From NCBI RefSeq assembly GCF_015767435.1, contig NZ_JADWOV010000317.1, forward strand, positions 62,001-126,000: a stretch of 64,000 bases of DNA, read 5' to 3'. The notes beneath the pieces were generated by a model. The model was not told the origin of the DNA. It searched no databases and saw only the letters and a list, made by a program, of their open reading frames with translations. The translations under genes were made by a program, and so were the position numbers. Of the stretch, positions 7,706 through 14,703 are shown piece after piece (the stretch's first letter is position 1; the number at the start of each line of letters is the position of its first letter). The stretch is from Polaribacter sp. BAL334 (GTDB taxonomy: Bacteria > Bacteroidota > Bacteroidia > Flavobacteriales > Flavobacteriaceae).

Positions 7706-8440
7706 ATGATTAAATTCTTTAGAAAAATAAGACTAAACCTTATGGAAACAGGAAAAACCGCCAAATATTTTAAATACGCCATTGGTGAAATTATATTAGT
7801 TGTTATTGGTATTTTGATTGCATTGCAAATTAACAATTGGAATGAGATCAGAAAAAACAATAAAAAGCATATTGATTATCAGCGCAGTTTAATCAACGAC
7901 ATAAATAAAGATATTGAAAGTATTGATAACATATTAATTTCTTTTGAAGAATCTATAGAACAGCACAATAATTTTACCAAAAGATTAAGCCAACCAAATG
8001 CTTCTTATGATACCTTAGTAAAAATAGCCAAATACGAATTTTTAGGCTATTTCAACAATATTGACGCCTTTCATACCGCTACTTTTCAAACGTTACTTTC
8101 TACAGGTGATATTGGTTTATTTAATGAAAATATAAGAACACAACTCATAGAGTTAAACAATCAACAACAAATTACACTTGTAGTAACAAAAGAAGCAGTT
8201 GATCAATATTTAGACGCACTTGTTTCTTACAAATACCTTAGTAATATTTCTATAAGCACTATAAAATCTGGTAATCTTTATGATGAGTTTTGGAATAATG
8301 TTGATAAAAACGAATTGGTAAAAGACTTTTATTTAGTAACCTTAAGGCACAATAATATTAATCGGACTTCAAAAACTGCTTATATAAAATTGCGAAAAGA
8401 TTTAATTAAAATACTCAATAATTTTAAAGAAAAAGAATGA
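7706..8440 (+). CDS. DUF6090-family membrane protein, paralog 2 of 6
   Basis: A 244-residue protein with the array's standard N-terminus (MIKFFRKIRLNLMETGKT, then AKYFKYAIGEI) and one membrane helix at about residues 28-46. The exported part has the motif LLSTGDIGLFNENIRTQL near S132-G134, matching the same position in the other paralogs. It begins 21 nt after paralog 1, the widest gap in the array, and overlaps paralog 3 by 4 nt. The METGKTAKYFKYAIGEI variant is shared with paralog 3, which marks these two as a subgroup. Function unknown. Confidence 0.82.
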   Translation: MIKFFRKIRLNLMETGKTAKYFKYAIGEIILVVIGILIALQINNWNEIRKNNKKHIDYQRSLINDINKDIESIDNILISFEESIEQHNNFTKRLSQPNASYDTLVKIAKYEFLGYFNNIDAFHTATFQTLLSTGDIGLFNENIRTQLIELNNQQQITLVVTKEAVDQYLDALVSYKYLSNISISTIKSGNLYDEFWNNVDKNELVKDFYLVTLRHNNINRTSKTAYIKLRKDLIKILNNFKEKE

Positions 8441-9195
8441 TAAAGTTATTTAGAAATATCCGTCAAAACCTGTTTATGGAAAACCTGTCTGCCGAACAGG
8501 CAGGAAAAACATCTAAATATTTTAAATATGCCATTGGCGAAATTGTATTGGTGGTTATTGGGATTTTAATTGCTTTACAGATAAATAATTGGAATGAGCA
8601 TCAAAAAATTAGGGCTTACGAAATAACAATGTTAAAAGAAGTAAGTGTTGCTTTAGAGACAGATTTGGCACTCTTGGACAGAAATATTCCCTATCTTGAA
8701 AATGCTTTGAAAAGTTTTTGTAAGCTAGGAATTATGAAAAATGATGTTACAATTTCACAAGATTCGTTACATTTTCACATAGAAATTATTCACGAATACG
8801 GATTTCTCTTAAACCTCAATACAAGTCCTTACGAAGCCATAAAATCGGGTGGAATAGATAAAATAAGCAATCTTAGCATAAGAAATCAGTTGTCTAAATT
8901 GTATGGAGATAAAATTCCTTTTGCTCAAACCTGGATTAATGAAATATTTAGAGCTGAACTTTTTAATAAAATGGAACTAATTTCAACCCTATTTTATGTA
9001 AAAGCAGTTACGCTAAATGGAAGAATTACCAATGAAACTATCATTGAAAATCCAAATATTATCTATAATAACAAAGATTTTGATAAACTTTTACTCACAA
9101 GTTGGCCATTGTCGCAAACTATTATGAGACTAAAATCAATTCGTGATGAAATGTTAGATTTAAAAGAAAATATTGTTCAAGAAATAAAACGTTAA
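8437..9195 (+). CDS. DUF6090-family membrane protein, paralog 3 of 6 (with in-frame palindrome insertion)
   Basis: A 252-residue protein, with its start coupled to paralog 2 by ATGA. Compared with paralog 2 it has six extra residues between ME and GKT (encoding NLSAEQA-like sequence), and the extra DNA is a near-perfect palindrome (8484-8504). The membrane helix is at about residues 34-52. The exported part has IKSGGIDKISNLSIRNQL near S137-G139, the array's shared motif. The remainder is helical and has no catalytic signature I recognise. Confidence 0.82.
   Translation: MIKLFRNIRQNLFMENLSAEQAGKTSKYFKYAIGEIVLVVIGILIALQINNWNEHQKIRAYEITMLKEVSVALETDLALLDRNIPYLENALKSFCKLGIMKNDVTISQDSLHFHIEIIHEYGFLLNLNTSPYEAIKSGGIDKISNLSIRNQLSKLYGDKIPFAQTWINEIFRAELFNKMELISTLFYVKAVTLNGRITNETIIENPNIIYNNKDFDKLLLTSWPLSQTIMRLKSIRDEMLDLKENIVQEIKR
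8484..8504. repeat. Short palindromic element inside a coding sequence
   Basis: The arms CCTGTCTG and CAGGCAGG surround CCGAA; seven of eight arm positions pair and the eighth is G-T. It coincides with an 18-nt in-frame insertion relative to paralog 2. The arm sequence resembles REP-like CCTGCCTG...CAGGCAGG elements that I recall as frequent in flavobacterial genomes. Confidence 0.6.
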
Positions 9196-9201
9196 GTATC
9201 A

Positions 9202-9966
9202 ATGATAAAATTCTTCAGAAAAATCAGACAAAAACTGTTGGAACAATCTAAAATACGAAGTTATTTTGTGTATGCATTTGGCGAAATTGTATTGGTGGTT
9301 ATTGGGATTTTGATTGCATTGCAGATAAATAACTGGAATGACAATAGAATTACAAAAACAAATGCGTTGAAAGTTTCAAAAAGACTTTTAAATGAAACAA
9401 AAAATAATCAAAAAGAATTAGCTTTATTTATTTTAAGAGTTGATAAATCTAAAGAATGTGCTGTTCAATTATTAAAAAGAATAGGGAAAGACTATCAAAA
9501 ACAAGATGAGCATTTCATTGACAGTTTGCTTTTAGGAACTTATTCTGTGTATAATTATGATTTTAATACTGCCGTTTTGGATAAGGTTTTATCATCTGGC
9601 GAATTATCGAGCATTAAAAATGATAGTATTGAGGTTTTTATGTATCAAATTAAAACCCTACAAAAGGGTTATGAATTATCTGAAAATTTATTAATCCAGC
9701 ATATAAATGAAAACATTGCTACTTTTTGGAATGATAAAATATCTATGAGAAAAATAGATTTTCAATTTTCAAAAACCGGAAAAGATATTGGAGATAGTCA
9801 ATTAGAAAAAATTGATAATCGAGCCATTTTAGGCAATCTTATTTTTGAGAACATTATAAATGACAGTTATTATCTATTAACAGGATTACAAAGAAGGTAT
9901 AATGAATTGAATAATAAGCTATCAAAATTAATACATGCAATAGAACAACAAACAAAAAATCAATGA
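9202..9966 (+). CDS. DUF6090-family membrane protein, paralog 4 of 6
   Basis: A 254-residue protein starting 6 nt after paralog 3. The N-terminus is MIKFFRKIRQKLLEQSKI, then RSYFVYAFGEI and one membrane helix. The block 9241-9340 differs from 6971-7070 of paralog 1 at only 6 of 100 positions, while the exported halves do not align by eye. The shared motif is VLSSGELSSIKNDSIEVF near S131-G133. It overlaps paralog 5 at an ATGATG junction. No enzyme motif is seen. Confidence 0.82.
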   Translation: MIKFFRKIRQKLLEQSKIRSYFVYAFGEIVLVVIGILIALQINNWNDNRITKTNALKVSKRLLNETKNNQKELALFILRVDKSKECAVQLLKRIGKDYQKQDEHFIDSLLLGTYSVYNYDFNTAVLDKVLSSGELSSIKNDSIEVFMYQIKTLQKGYELSENLLIQHINENIATFWNDKISMRKIDFQFSKTGKDIGDSQLEKIDNRAILGNLIFENIINDSYYLLTGLQRRYNELNNKLSKLIHAIEQQTKNQ

Positions 9967-10715
9967 TGATTAAATTCTTCCGGAAAATCAGACAAAAATT
10001 AATTGAACAATCTAAAATACGAAGTTATTTTGTGTATGCTTTTGGCGAAATAGTTTTAGTGGTAATTGGTATTTTGATTGCATTGCAGATTAACAATTGG
10101 AATCAAGAAAGAATAAGCAAGCAAGAAAATCAAATCATTTTAAATAATTTGAACAAAGAGTTTAAAGAAAATTTAATTGAACTTAATAGTAGCCTTCTTA
10201 AAATGACTACTCTAGTAGAAAGTTTGGAAAAACTTTTATTACAACTTAGAATTCAAGAAAACCCAATTACAGAAACTGAATTTGACCAAATGTTAGCAAA
10301 TACTTTTACAACTCCTTTTTGGGCACCAAGTTCGTTTGTTTTAGTTGAGTTAAAAAATTCTGGAGCACTTACAAAACTTACAGATAACAACTTAAAAACG
10401 TTGCTTTTTAAATGGGAAAGAGAATTTGATAAAATGAACACTGCACAAAAAGGTTATAATGAGTATGCGTCTCTTTATATCGAATATTTAACTCTTTTTG
10501 GTTCTGTTAGAAATTTAGATGCTTTAGACCCATCTGTGAAAGATTTAAAAAAATCAACCATCGCTAAAAACGATTTAACAATGTTAAAAGATCCTTTATT
10601 TGAAAATAGAGTTGATAACTTTTATTTTTTAAGCAAAGCTTTAATAAACAGATACTTAGAACTAAAAATACTAATGACTGAAATTATAAACTCCTCTAAA
10701 ATGGAAAACCAATGA
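9963..10715 (+). CDS. DUF6090-family membrane protein, paralog 5 of 6
   Basis: 250 residues from the ATG at 9963, or 249 from the ATG at 9966, which aligns better with the other paralogs (MIKFFRKIRQKLIEQSKI); both are coupled to the stop of paralog 4. One membrane helix lies at about residues 25-45. The exported part has the motif LKNSGALTKLTDNNLKTL near S133-G134 and is otherwise helical with hydrophobic heptads. It belongs to the IRSYFVYAFGEI subgroup with paralogs 1 and 4. Function unknown. Confidence 0.82.
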   Translation: MMIKFFRKIRQKLIEQSKIRSYFVYAFGEIVLVVIGILIALQINNWNQERISKQENQIILNNLNKEFKENLIELNSSLLKMTTLVESLEKLLLQLRIQENPITETEFDQMLANTFTTPFWAPSSFVLVELKNSGALTKLTDNNLKTLLFKWEREFDKMNTAQKGYNEYASLYIEYLTLFGSVRNLDALDPSVKDLKKSTIAKNDLTMLKDPLFENRVDNFYFLSKALINRYLELKILMTEIINSSKMENQ

Positions 10716-11437
10716 ACAAATTCTTCCGAAAAATAAGACTAAAATCATTAAAAGAAGCCAAAAACATTTCGTATTTAAAATATGCTTTTGGTGAAATTTT
10801 ATTGGTAGTTATTGGAATTTTACTAGCACTTCAAATCAATAATTGGAATGAAAACCGAAAACAAGAAAATGAACTTAAAAACATTTTAAGAACCATACAT
10901 GAAGATTTAAAAACCGATACATTGAGTGCTACAATAATTATTGATTATTATATTGAAGTTGAAAATAATAGCGAAAAAATTATCAATAATGAGATTACAA
11001 AAGACAATTATGCTGAGTATCCATTTGTAAAATCTTTAGCAAGCAGGTACAGACCTTTTGTGATACAAACGAAAGGTTTTGAAATGGTCAAAGATTTTAG
11101 TTCTAAAAACGAAATACAAAACGATTCAGTTTTTATTAGTATTTCACAATTTTATACACCATTTTTGCAACTTTTTGAGGACAGTAATGAGTTTATAAAG
11201 AATGAAGTTATAAGAAATATTGAAACTTATAAAAAATACGATTGGTTTATTGATTGGAGCCAAGGAAAATCGAATGATGAAATGATGTTGTATTTTACTG
11301 AAAATAAAGAATATAAAATTCAAGTTGCTGCGCATAATTTGTTGGCCGTCAAAAATCATTTAAGATTTGTAACTGGCTATAAAGAAGGCGCCATAGAAAT
11401 CATGAAACAGATAGAAAACTCAATCTCTAAGAAATAA
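10712..11437 (+). CDS. DUF6090-family membrane protein, paralog 6 of 6 (most divergent)
   Basis: A 241-residue protein with ATGA coupling to paralog 5. The N-terminus is the most divergent of the six (MNKFFRKIRLKSLKEAKN, then ISYLKYAFGEI), but the helix and the QINNWNE end are kept. The exported domain is rich in aromatic and acidic residues. Its version of the motif, VKDFSSKNEIQNDSVFIS, lacks the glycine. Three nt after its stop lies a 32-codon membrane microprotein gene. As the last and least similar copy it may be the oldest member (inference). Confidence 0.8.
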   Translation: MNKFFRKIRLKSLKEAKNISYLKYAFGEILLVVIGILLALQINNWNENRKQENELKNILRTIHEDLKTDTLSATIIIDYYIEVENNSEKIINNEITKDNYAEYPFVKSLASRYRPFVIQTKGFEMVKDFSSKNEIQNDSVFISISQFYTPFLQLFEDSNEFIKNEVIRNIETYKKYDWFIDWSQGKSNDEMMLYFTENKEYKIQVAAHNLLAVKNHLRFVTGYKEGAIEIMKQIENSISKK

Positions 11438-11440
11438 ATA

Positions 11441-11539
11441 ATGGACGGATTTGGAATAGTTTTAACGATAACTATAATTCTATTTGCTAGATTAGGAATT
11501 AGATTATTAAAGCAATATTTTAAAAATAAAGAAAAATAA
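11441..11539 (+). CDS. One-helix membrane microprotein (32 aa)
   Basis: ATG at 11441 to TAA at 11537-11539, 3 nt after the stop of paralog 6. The product is MDGFGIVLTITIILFARLGI followed by a basic tail RLLKQYFKNKEK. It forms a single hydrophobic helix of about 18 residues with a positively charged C-terminal end, suggesting a C-terminus-in orientation. Very short genes are hard to prove from sequence alone. The operon position, the clean helix-plus-charge layout and the immediate spacing support it. Confidence 0.5.
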   Translation: MDGFGIVLTITIILFARLGIRLLKQYFKNKEK

Positions 11540-11592
11540 TATTTAATAAGTTGCTATTGATTTTAAGTAAATTTTTTAAGAATTATTTAGGC

Positions 11593-11627
11593 TTGTTAAA
11601 ATAATACTAATTGAGGTAGTATATTTG
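11593..11627 (+). promoter_or_regulatory. Predicted promoter (TTG-N24-TATATTTG)
   Basis: TATATTTG at 11620-11627 is a perfect -7 block. TTG at 11593-11595 is 24 nt upstream, a slightly long spacer. It would drive the secreted protein gene at 11668. Confidence 0.55.
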
Positions 11628-11667
11628 CATTTTTAGCTATCTTTCAGCCAATTTTTTTGAATTTTCA

Positions 11668-12582
11668 GTGGGGAAAAAATTCATACTTTTTGTATTCATA
11701 ATTGTTTCAAACTTTACTTTTAGTTTGGAAAGGACTTTATATGTAGATAATTTTAATGATATTTTGGGAAGTCCTACCAAAGAAGATAAATTACTTTTAT
11801 TTGCTCAAAAAAATAATATTAAAATATTGATTTTGTACGATTTAAATAAAGTCAATAAACGAATCACACTTTCTGACCCAAGAAACAATAATATTCTTGC
11901 GGAATTTATTCAAAAAGCCAAACAAAAATATCAAATCAAAAAAATTGGAGCATCAGGAGAATCTGCTGATTTTTTTGTGAAAATTATCAATGTTTACAAC
12001 AATTCACGTCAAAAATCGACTGAAAAATTTGATATTTATAATCTAGAATATGAATATTGGTCAAGCAAAGCATCAGGAATTGATGGTTATTATTGCGTGA
12101 ATTATTTGGAAGAAAATGGCATTCCTTGTGGCAGAGAAGGTTCGTTTAAATTTTTTATTGACAATCTAAAACAACTGAAAAATCTTTCAAAAGGAAAACC
12201 TCACAAAGTTGAAGTTGATGCTTTTGTTGGATATTATACACAAAATGAAATTGTAGAAATTTCTAAAAATTGTGATCGATTAATTATTCAAGCTAATGGA
12301 AAAGATCCTAAATTTTGCTTTGCCTCTACTCAAACAAATTTAGAATCTATTCTCAACTCAAACATCAAAACAAAAGCTAGCATTATGTTTTCAACTACGA
12401 TGAATGATTTGGGCTATTGGCTTAAATTTGAAAGTTTAGACAGAGGTGAATTTTTATTTTTCTTAGAAATGAATGCGAAAAATAATCAGTTAAAAAAGAA
12501 ATTAAACATTGAAGGATTTACTTATCACACGTATTCTTATCTTGAAAAATCTGTGAGTTATTATTACTATAATAGAAATTAA
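11668..12582 (+). CDS. Secreted GH18-like TIM-barrel protein, paralog A
   Basis: A 304-residue protein with a GTG start and a signal peptide (KKFILFVFIIVSNFTFS). The mature part begins RTLYVDNFNDILGS and alternates strands and helices in a TIM-barrel-like way. The strand FDIYNLEYEYW (121-131) lines up position by position with the GH18 chitinase motif FDGIDIDWEYP: D122 kept, N125 and E127 replacing the two central aspartates, and E129 where the catalytic acid sits. Two cysteines in the following loop (YYCVNYLEENGIPC) suggest a disulfide. A paralog follows 141 nt downstream. I do not recognise a named family. It may be a carbohydrate-binding or altered-specificity GH18 relative. Confidence 0.75.
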   Translation: MGKKFILFVFIIVSNFTFSLERTLYVDNFNDILGSPTKEDKLLLFAQKNNIKILILYDLNKVNKRITLSDPRNNNILAEFIQKAKQKYQIKKIGASGESADFFVKIINVYNNSRQKSTEKFDIYNLEYEYWSSKASGIDGYYCVNYLEENGIPCGREGSFKFFIDNLKQLKNLSKGKPHKVEVDAFVGYYTQNEIVEISKNCDRLIIQANGKDPKFCFASTQTNLESILNSNIKTKASIMFSTTMNDLGYWLKFESLDRGEFLFFLEMNAKNNQLKKKLNIEGFTYHTYSYLEKSVSYYYYNRN

Positions 12583-12632
12583 TCAAACTTTTTTTTATGA
12601 GCTATATTGAATATATCTCGCAATAAAAAATA

Positions 12633-12651
12633 TTAAATATCTGATATTTAA
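12633..12651. promoter_or_regulatory. 19-bp inverted repeat between the secreted paralogs
   Basis: TTAAATATC, one base, GATATTTAA: perfect 9-bp arms. There is no adjacent T-run, so an operator is more likely than a terminator. It lies about 50 nt upstream of the -7 box of the next gene. Confidence 0.35.
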
Positions 12652-12698
12652 CATTTTACATCAAGTAATAATAAAATTAAAAATCAAAATAATATATT

Positions 12699-12706
12699 TA
12701 TATTTG
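12699..12706 (+). promoter_or_regulatory. Predicted -7 box (TATATTTG)
   Basis: A perfect TAnnTTTG 17 nt before the ATG at 12724. I see no clear TTTG at -33 in the very AT-rich upstream sequence. Confidence 0.45.
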
Positions 12707-12723
12707 ATTCAAATTTTTTCAAA

Positions 12724-13638
12724 ATGAAACTAAAAACTGATTTCTTACTTTTCGTTTTTCTGTTGATGTTTTTCAAGATTTCTGCATCAAGAATCATGTA
12801 TGTTGATAACTTTATGAATATATTAGGTTCATATACTAATGAAACTAAGTTACTTGACTTTTGTAAGGAGAACAAAATCAATAGTATCATTCTTTATGAT
12901 TTGAATAAAGTTAATAAGGTTTATAAATTGTCTGATAAAAAGCAAAATGGAATTTTAGCTAAATTCATTTCCAGAGCAAAAACAGAATATGGAATTTATC
13001 AAATAGCGGCTTCTGGAGAAACATCTCAATTTTTTATTGATGCAATTGTTCCTTATAATAATTCAAGAAAATCATCCAATGAAAAATTTGATATTTTTAA
13101 TATTGAGTATGAATATTGGAATATAGAGTCAAACAAAGAAGATGGTTATTATTGTCAAACTTATCTAAAACAAAATAAAATTCCTTGTACTAGAGAGGGA
13201 ACTTTTTCTTATTTCATTAAATCATTAAAAGAAATGAAATCTCTTGCAAACAAAAGTAAACATAAAGTAAAAGTTGGAGTTTATGTAGCTAATTATAATG
13301 AAAAAGAAATTAATGAAATTGAAAAATATGCAGATAGAATTTCAGTTTATGATTACACAACCTATCCTGATAATTTATTTCATTATATAAAAGAAAGGCT
13401 AGACATTCTAGTGAACTATAAATCAAAAGCAGATATTTATATTCTTTTTTCATCAGAGATGAATTTTATTGGAAAATATTTATCTCAACACACTTTGGAC
13501 GATATAGAAAATTTATTTAGAAAAGAATTATTAGCAGAAGAACCTGGATTAAGAGATAAAATAAATTTGAAAGGATTTACATATTATAATTATGGTTATT
13601 TAGAAAACAGTTTTAAGCAGCAATTCAATAAAAAATAA
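12724..13638 (+). CDS. Secreted GH18-like TIM-barrel protein, paralog B
   Basis: A 304-residue paralog of the preceding gene with a signal peptide (KTDFLLFVFLLMFFKISAS). The mature part begins RIMYVDNFMNILGS. FDIFNIEYEYW (122-132) corresponds to the GH18 DxxDxDxE strand with D123, N126, E128 and E130. DRISVYDYTTYPD resembles the GH18 beta-6 strand (MxYD). The cysteine pair of paralog A is kept (YYCQTYLKQNKIPC). Both copies preserve the same substitutions, so they are probably functional rather than decay. Each seems to have its own promoter. Confidence 0.75.
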   Translation: MKLKTDFLLFVFLLMFFKISASRIMYVDNFMNILGSYTNETKLLDFCKENKINSIILYDLNKVNKVYKLSDKKQNGILAKFISRAKTEYGIYQIAASGETSQFFIDAIVPYNNSRKSSNEKFDIFNIEYEYWNIESNKEDGYYCQTYLKQNKIPCTREGTFSYFIKSLKEMKSLANKSKHKVKVGVYVANYNEKEINEIEKYADRISVYDYTTYPDNLFHYIKERLDILVNYKSKADIYILFSSEMNFIGKYLSQHTLDDIENLFRKELLAEEPGLRDKINLKGFTYYNYGYLENSFKQQFNKK

Positions 13639-13657
13639 TGGAACTGATTTTTAAAAT

Positions 13658-14068
13658 CTATCCTTCAAAACTCACAAAATTTCTTGGAGTTTCATAAAGC
13701 GTAATTTTCAAATCTAAGTTTGAAGGCAAGTGTTTGCGAAGTTTTTCATACGTTACAACGCAAATATTTTCAGCTGTTGGATTCAATTCCTTGAATTCAG
13801 GAACTTCAATATTTAGGTTTTTATGATCAAAACAATCTTCAATTTCTGATTTAATCAAGTCTTTCAAAATCCCTAAATCATACACGTAACCAGTTTCAGG
13901 ATTGATTTCTCCTTTTAAAGAAACAATCAATTCATAATTATGTCCATGAAAATTAGGATTGCTGCATTTGCTAAAAACTTCGAAGTTTTTTTCATCAGAC
14001 CAATCTTTTCTATACAATCTATGAGCTGCATTAAAATGCGCTTTTCTATGAACGGTTACTTTTGGCAT
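13658..14068 (-). CDS. 6-pyruvoyl-tetrahydropterin synthase / QueD-family protein
   Basis: A 136-residue T-fold protein. Zinc-ligand histidines are in AHFNAAH and in NPNFHGHNYEL. The catalytic Cys is in VFSKCSNPN, the Asp-His pair in CFDHKNLN, and the pterin-anchoring Glu in LYETPRNF. QueD makes 6-carboxytetrahydropterin for queuosine, while PTPS proper makes pyruvoyltetrahydropterin; the sequence alone does not separate them. It overlaps idi by 23 nt and is probably cotranscribed with it. Confidence 0.9.
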   Translation of the reverse strand: MPKVTVHRKAHFNAAHRLYRKDWSDEKNFEVFSKCSNPNFHGHNYELIVSLKGEINPETGYVYDLGILKDLIKSEIEDCFDHKNLNIEVPEFKELNPTAENICVVTYEKLRKHLPSNLDLKITLYETPRNFVSFEG

Positions 14069-14579
14069 TTGCTAATTTTTCGTATGATTTATTAAAAATA
14101 ATTTGAAACCAAGCCGTATAAATGTCAGGATTGTTTTCAATATCTGATTTTACATCTTCTAAAGACATCCATTTATAGCTTTCCACTTCTTCTTTATTGA
14201 TGTTAGGTTCTCCATCAAAACTGCCAATTAAAACATAATCTAGCTCGTGCTCAGTCAAACCATTATCAAAAGGCGCTTTATAAATAAAAGAGAAAACTTC
14301 TTGTAAATTGGTTGAAAAACCCATTTCTTCGAACAATCTTCTTTGCCCCGCTTCAATATTACTCTCTCCTGCTCTTTGATGAGAACAACAGGTATTTGTC
14401 CATAAAAGTGGAGAATGATATTTGGTTGCAGCTCTTTGCTGAATCATCAAATCACCATTTTTATTAAAAATAAAAACAGAAAAAGCTCTATGCAAAAGTG
14501 CTTTTTCATGCGCTTCCATTTTCGGCATTAACCCAATTTGATTGTCATTTTCGTCTACTAGGATTACTAATTCTTCCAT
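14046..14579 (-). CDS. idi: Isopentenyl-diphosphate delta-isomerase, type 1
   Basis: A 177-residue Nudix-fold enzyme that interconverts IPP and DMAPP. The catalytic Cys motif is WTNTCCSHQ, and the Nudix-derived motif is AGQRRLFEEMGF. TEHELDYVL contains the metal-binding glutamates. The ATG at 14579 (MEELVILVDENDNQIG) is preferred over a TTG at 14588. A perfect -7 box ends only about 7 nt before the ATG, so the transcript may be leaderless. It supplies isoprenoids such as menaquinone and carotenoids. Confidence 0.95.
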   Translation of the reverse strand: MEELVILVDENDNQIGLMPKMEAHEKALLHRAFSVFIFNKNGDLMIQQRAATKYHSPLLWTNTCCSHQRAGESNIEAGQRRLFEEMGFSTNLQEVFSFIYKAPFDNGLTEHELDYVLIGSFDGEPNINKEEVESYKWMSLEDVKSDIENNPDIYTAWFQIIFNKSYEKLANAKSNRS

Positions 14580-14585
14580 ATTTGG

Positions 14586-14593
14586 CAAAGATA
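14586..14593 (-). promoter_or_regulatory. Predicted -7 box of idi (TATCTTTG), near-leaderless
   Basis: The minus strand reads TATCTTTG directly upstream of the ATG at 14579. With the start site a few bases downstream, almost no 5' leader remains. Confidence 0.5.
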
Positions 14594-14650
14594 AACCAAA
14601 CTAATTGCATAAAAAACTTAAAATATCGCTAAAACAATTAGATTTTTCTA

Positions 14651-14677
14651 TTGTTTTATGTTGATGTCTTATCTTTG
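14651..14677 (+). promoter_or_regulatory. Predicted promoter (TTG-N16-TATCTTTG)
   Basis: TATCTTTG at 14670-14677 with TTG at 14651-14653, before the cyclophilin lipoprotein gene at 14704. Confidence 0.5.
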
Positions 14678-14703
14678 AAAAACAAATTGATATTTTAGCA
14701 AAG

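Noticed and set aside
6738..11539. DUF6090 array as a prophage or toxin-antitoxin module
   Set aside because: No phage structural or integrase genes, no toxin fold, no antitoxin-like DNA-binding protein; all paralogs are one-helix exported proteins.
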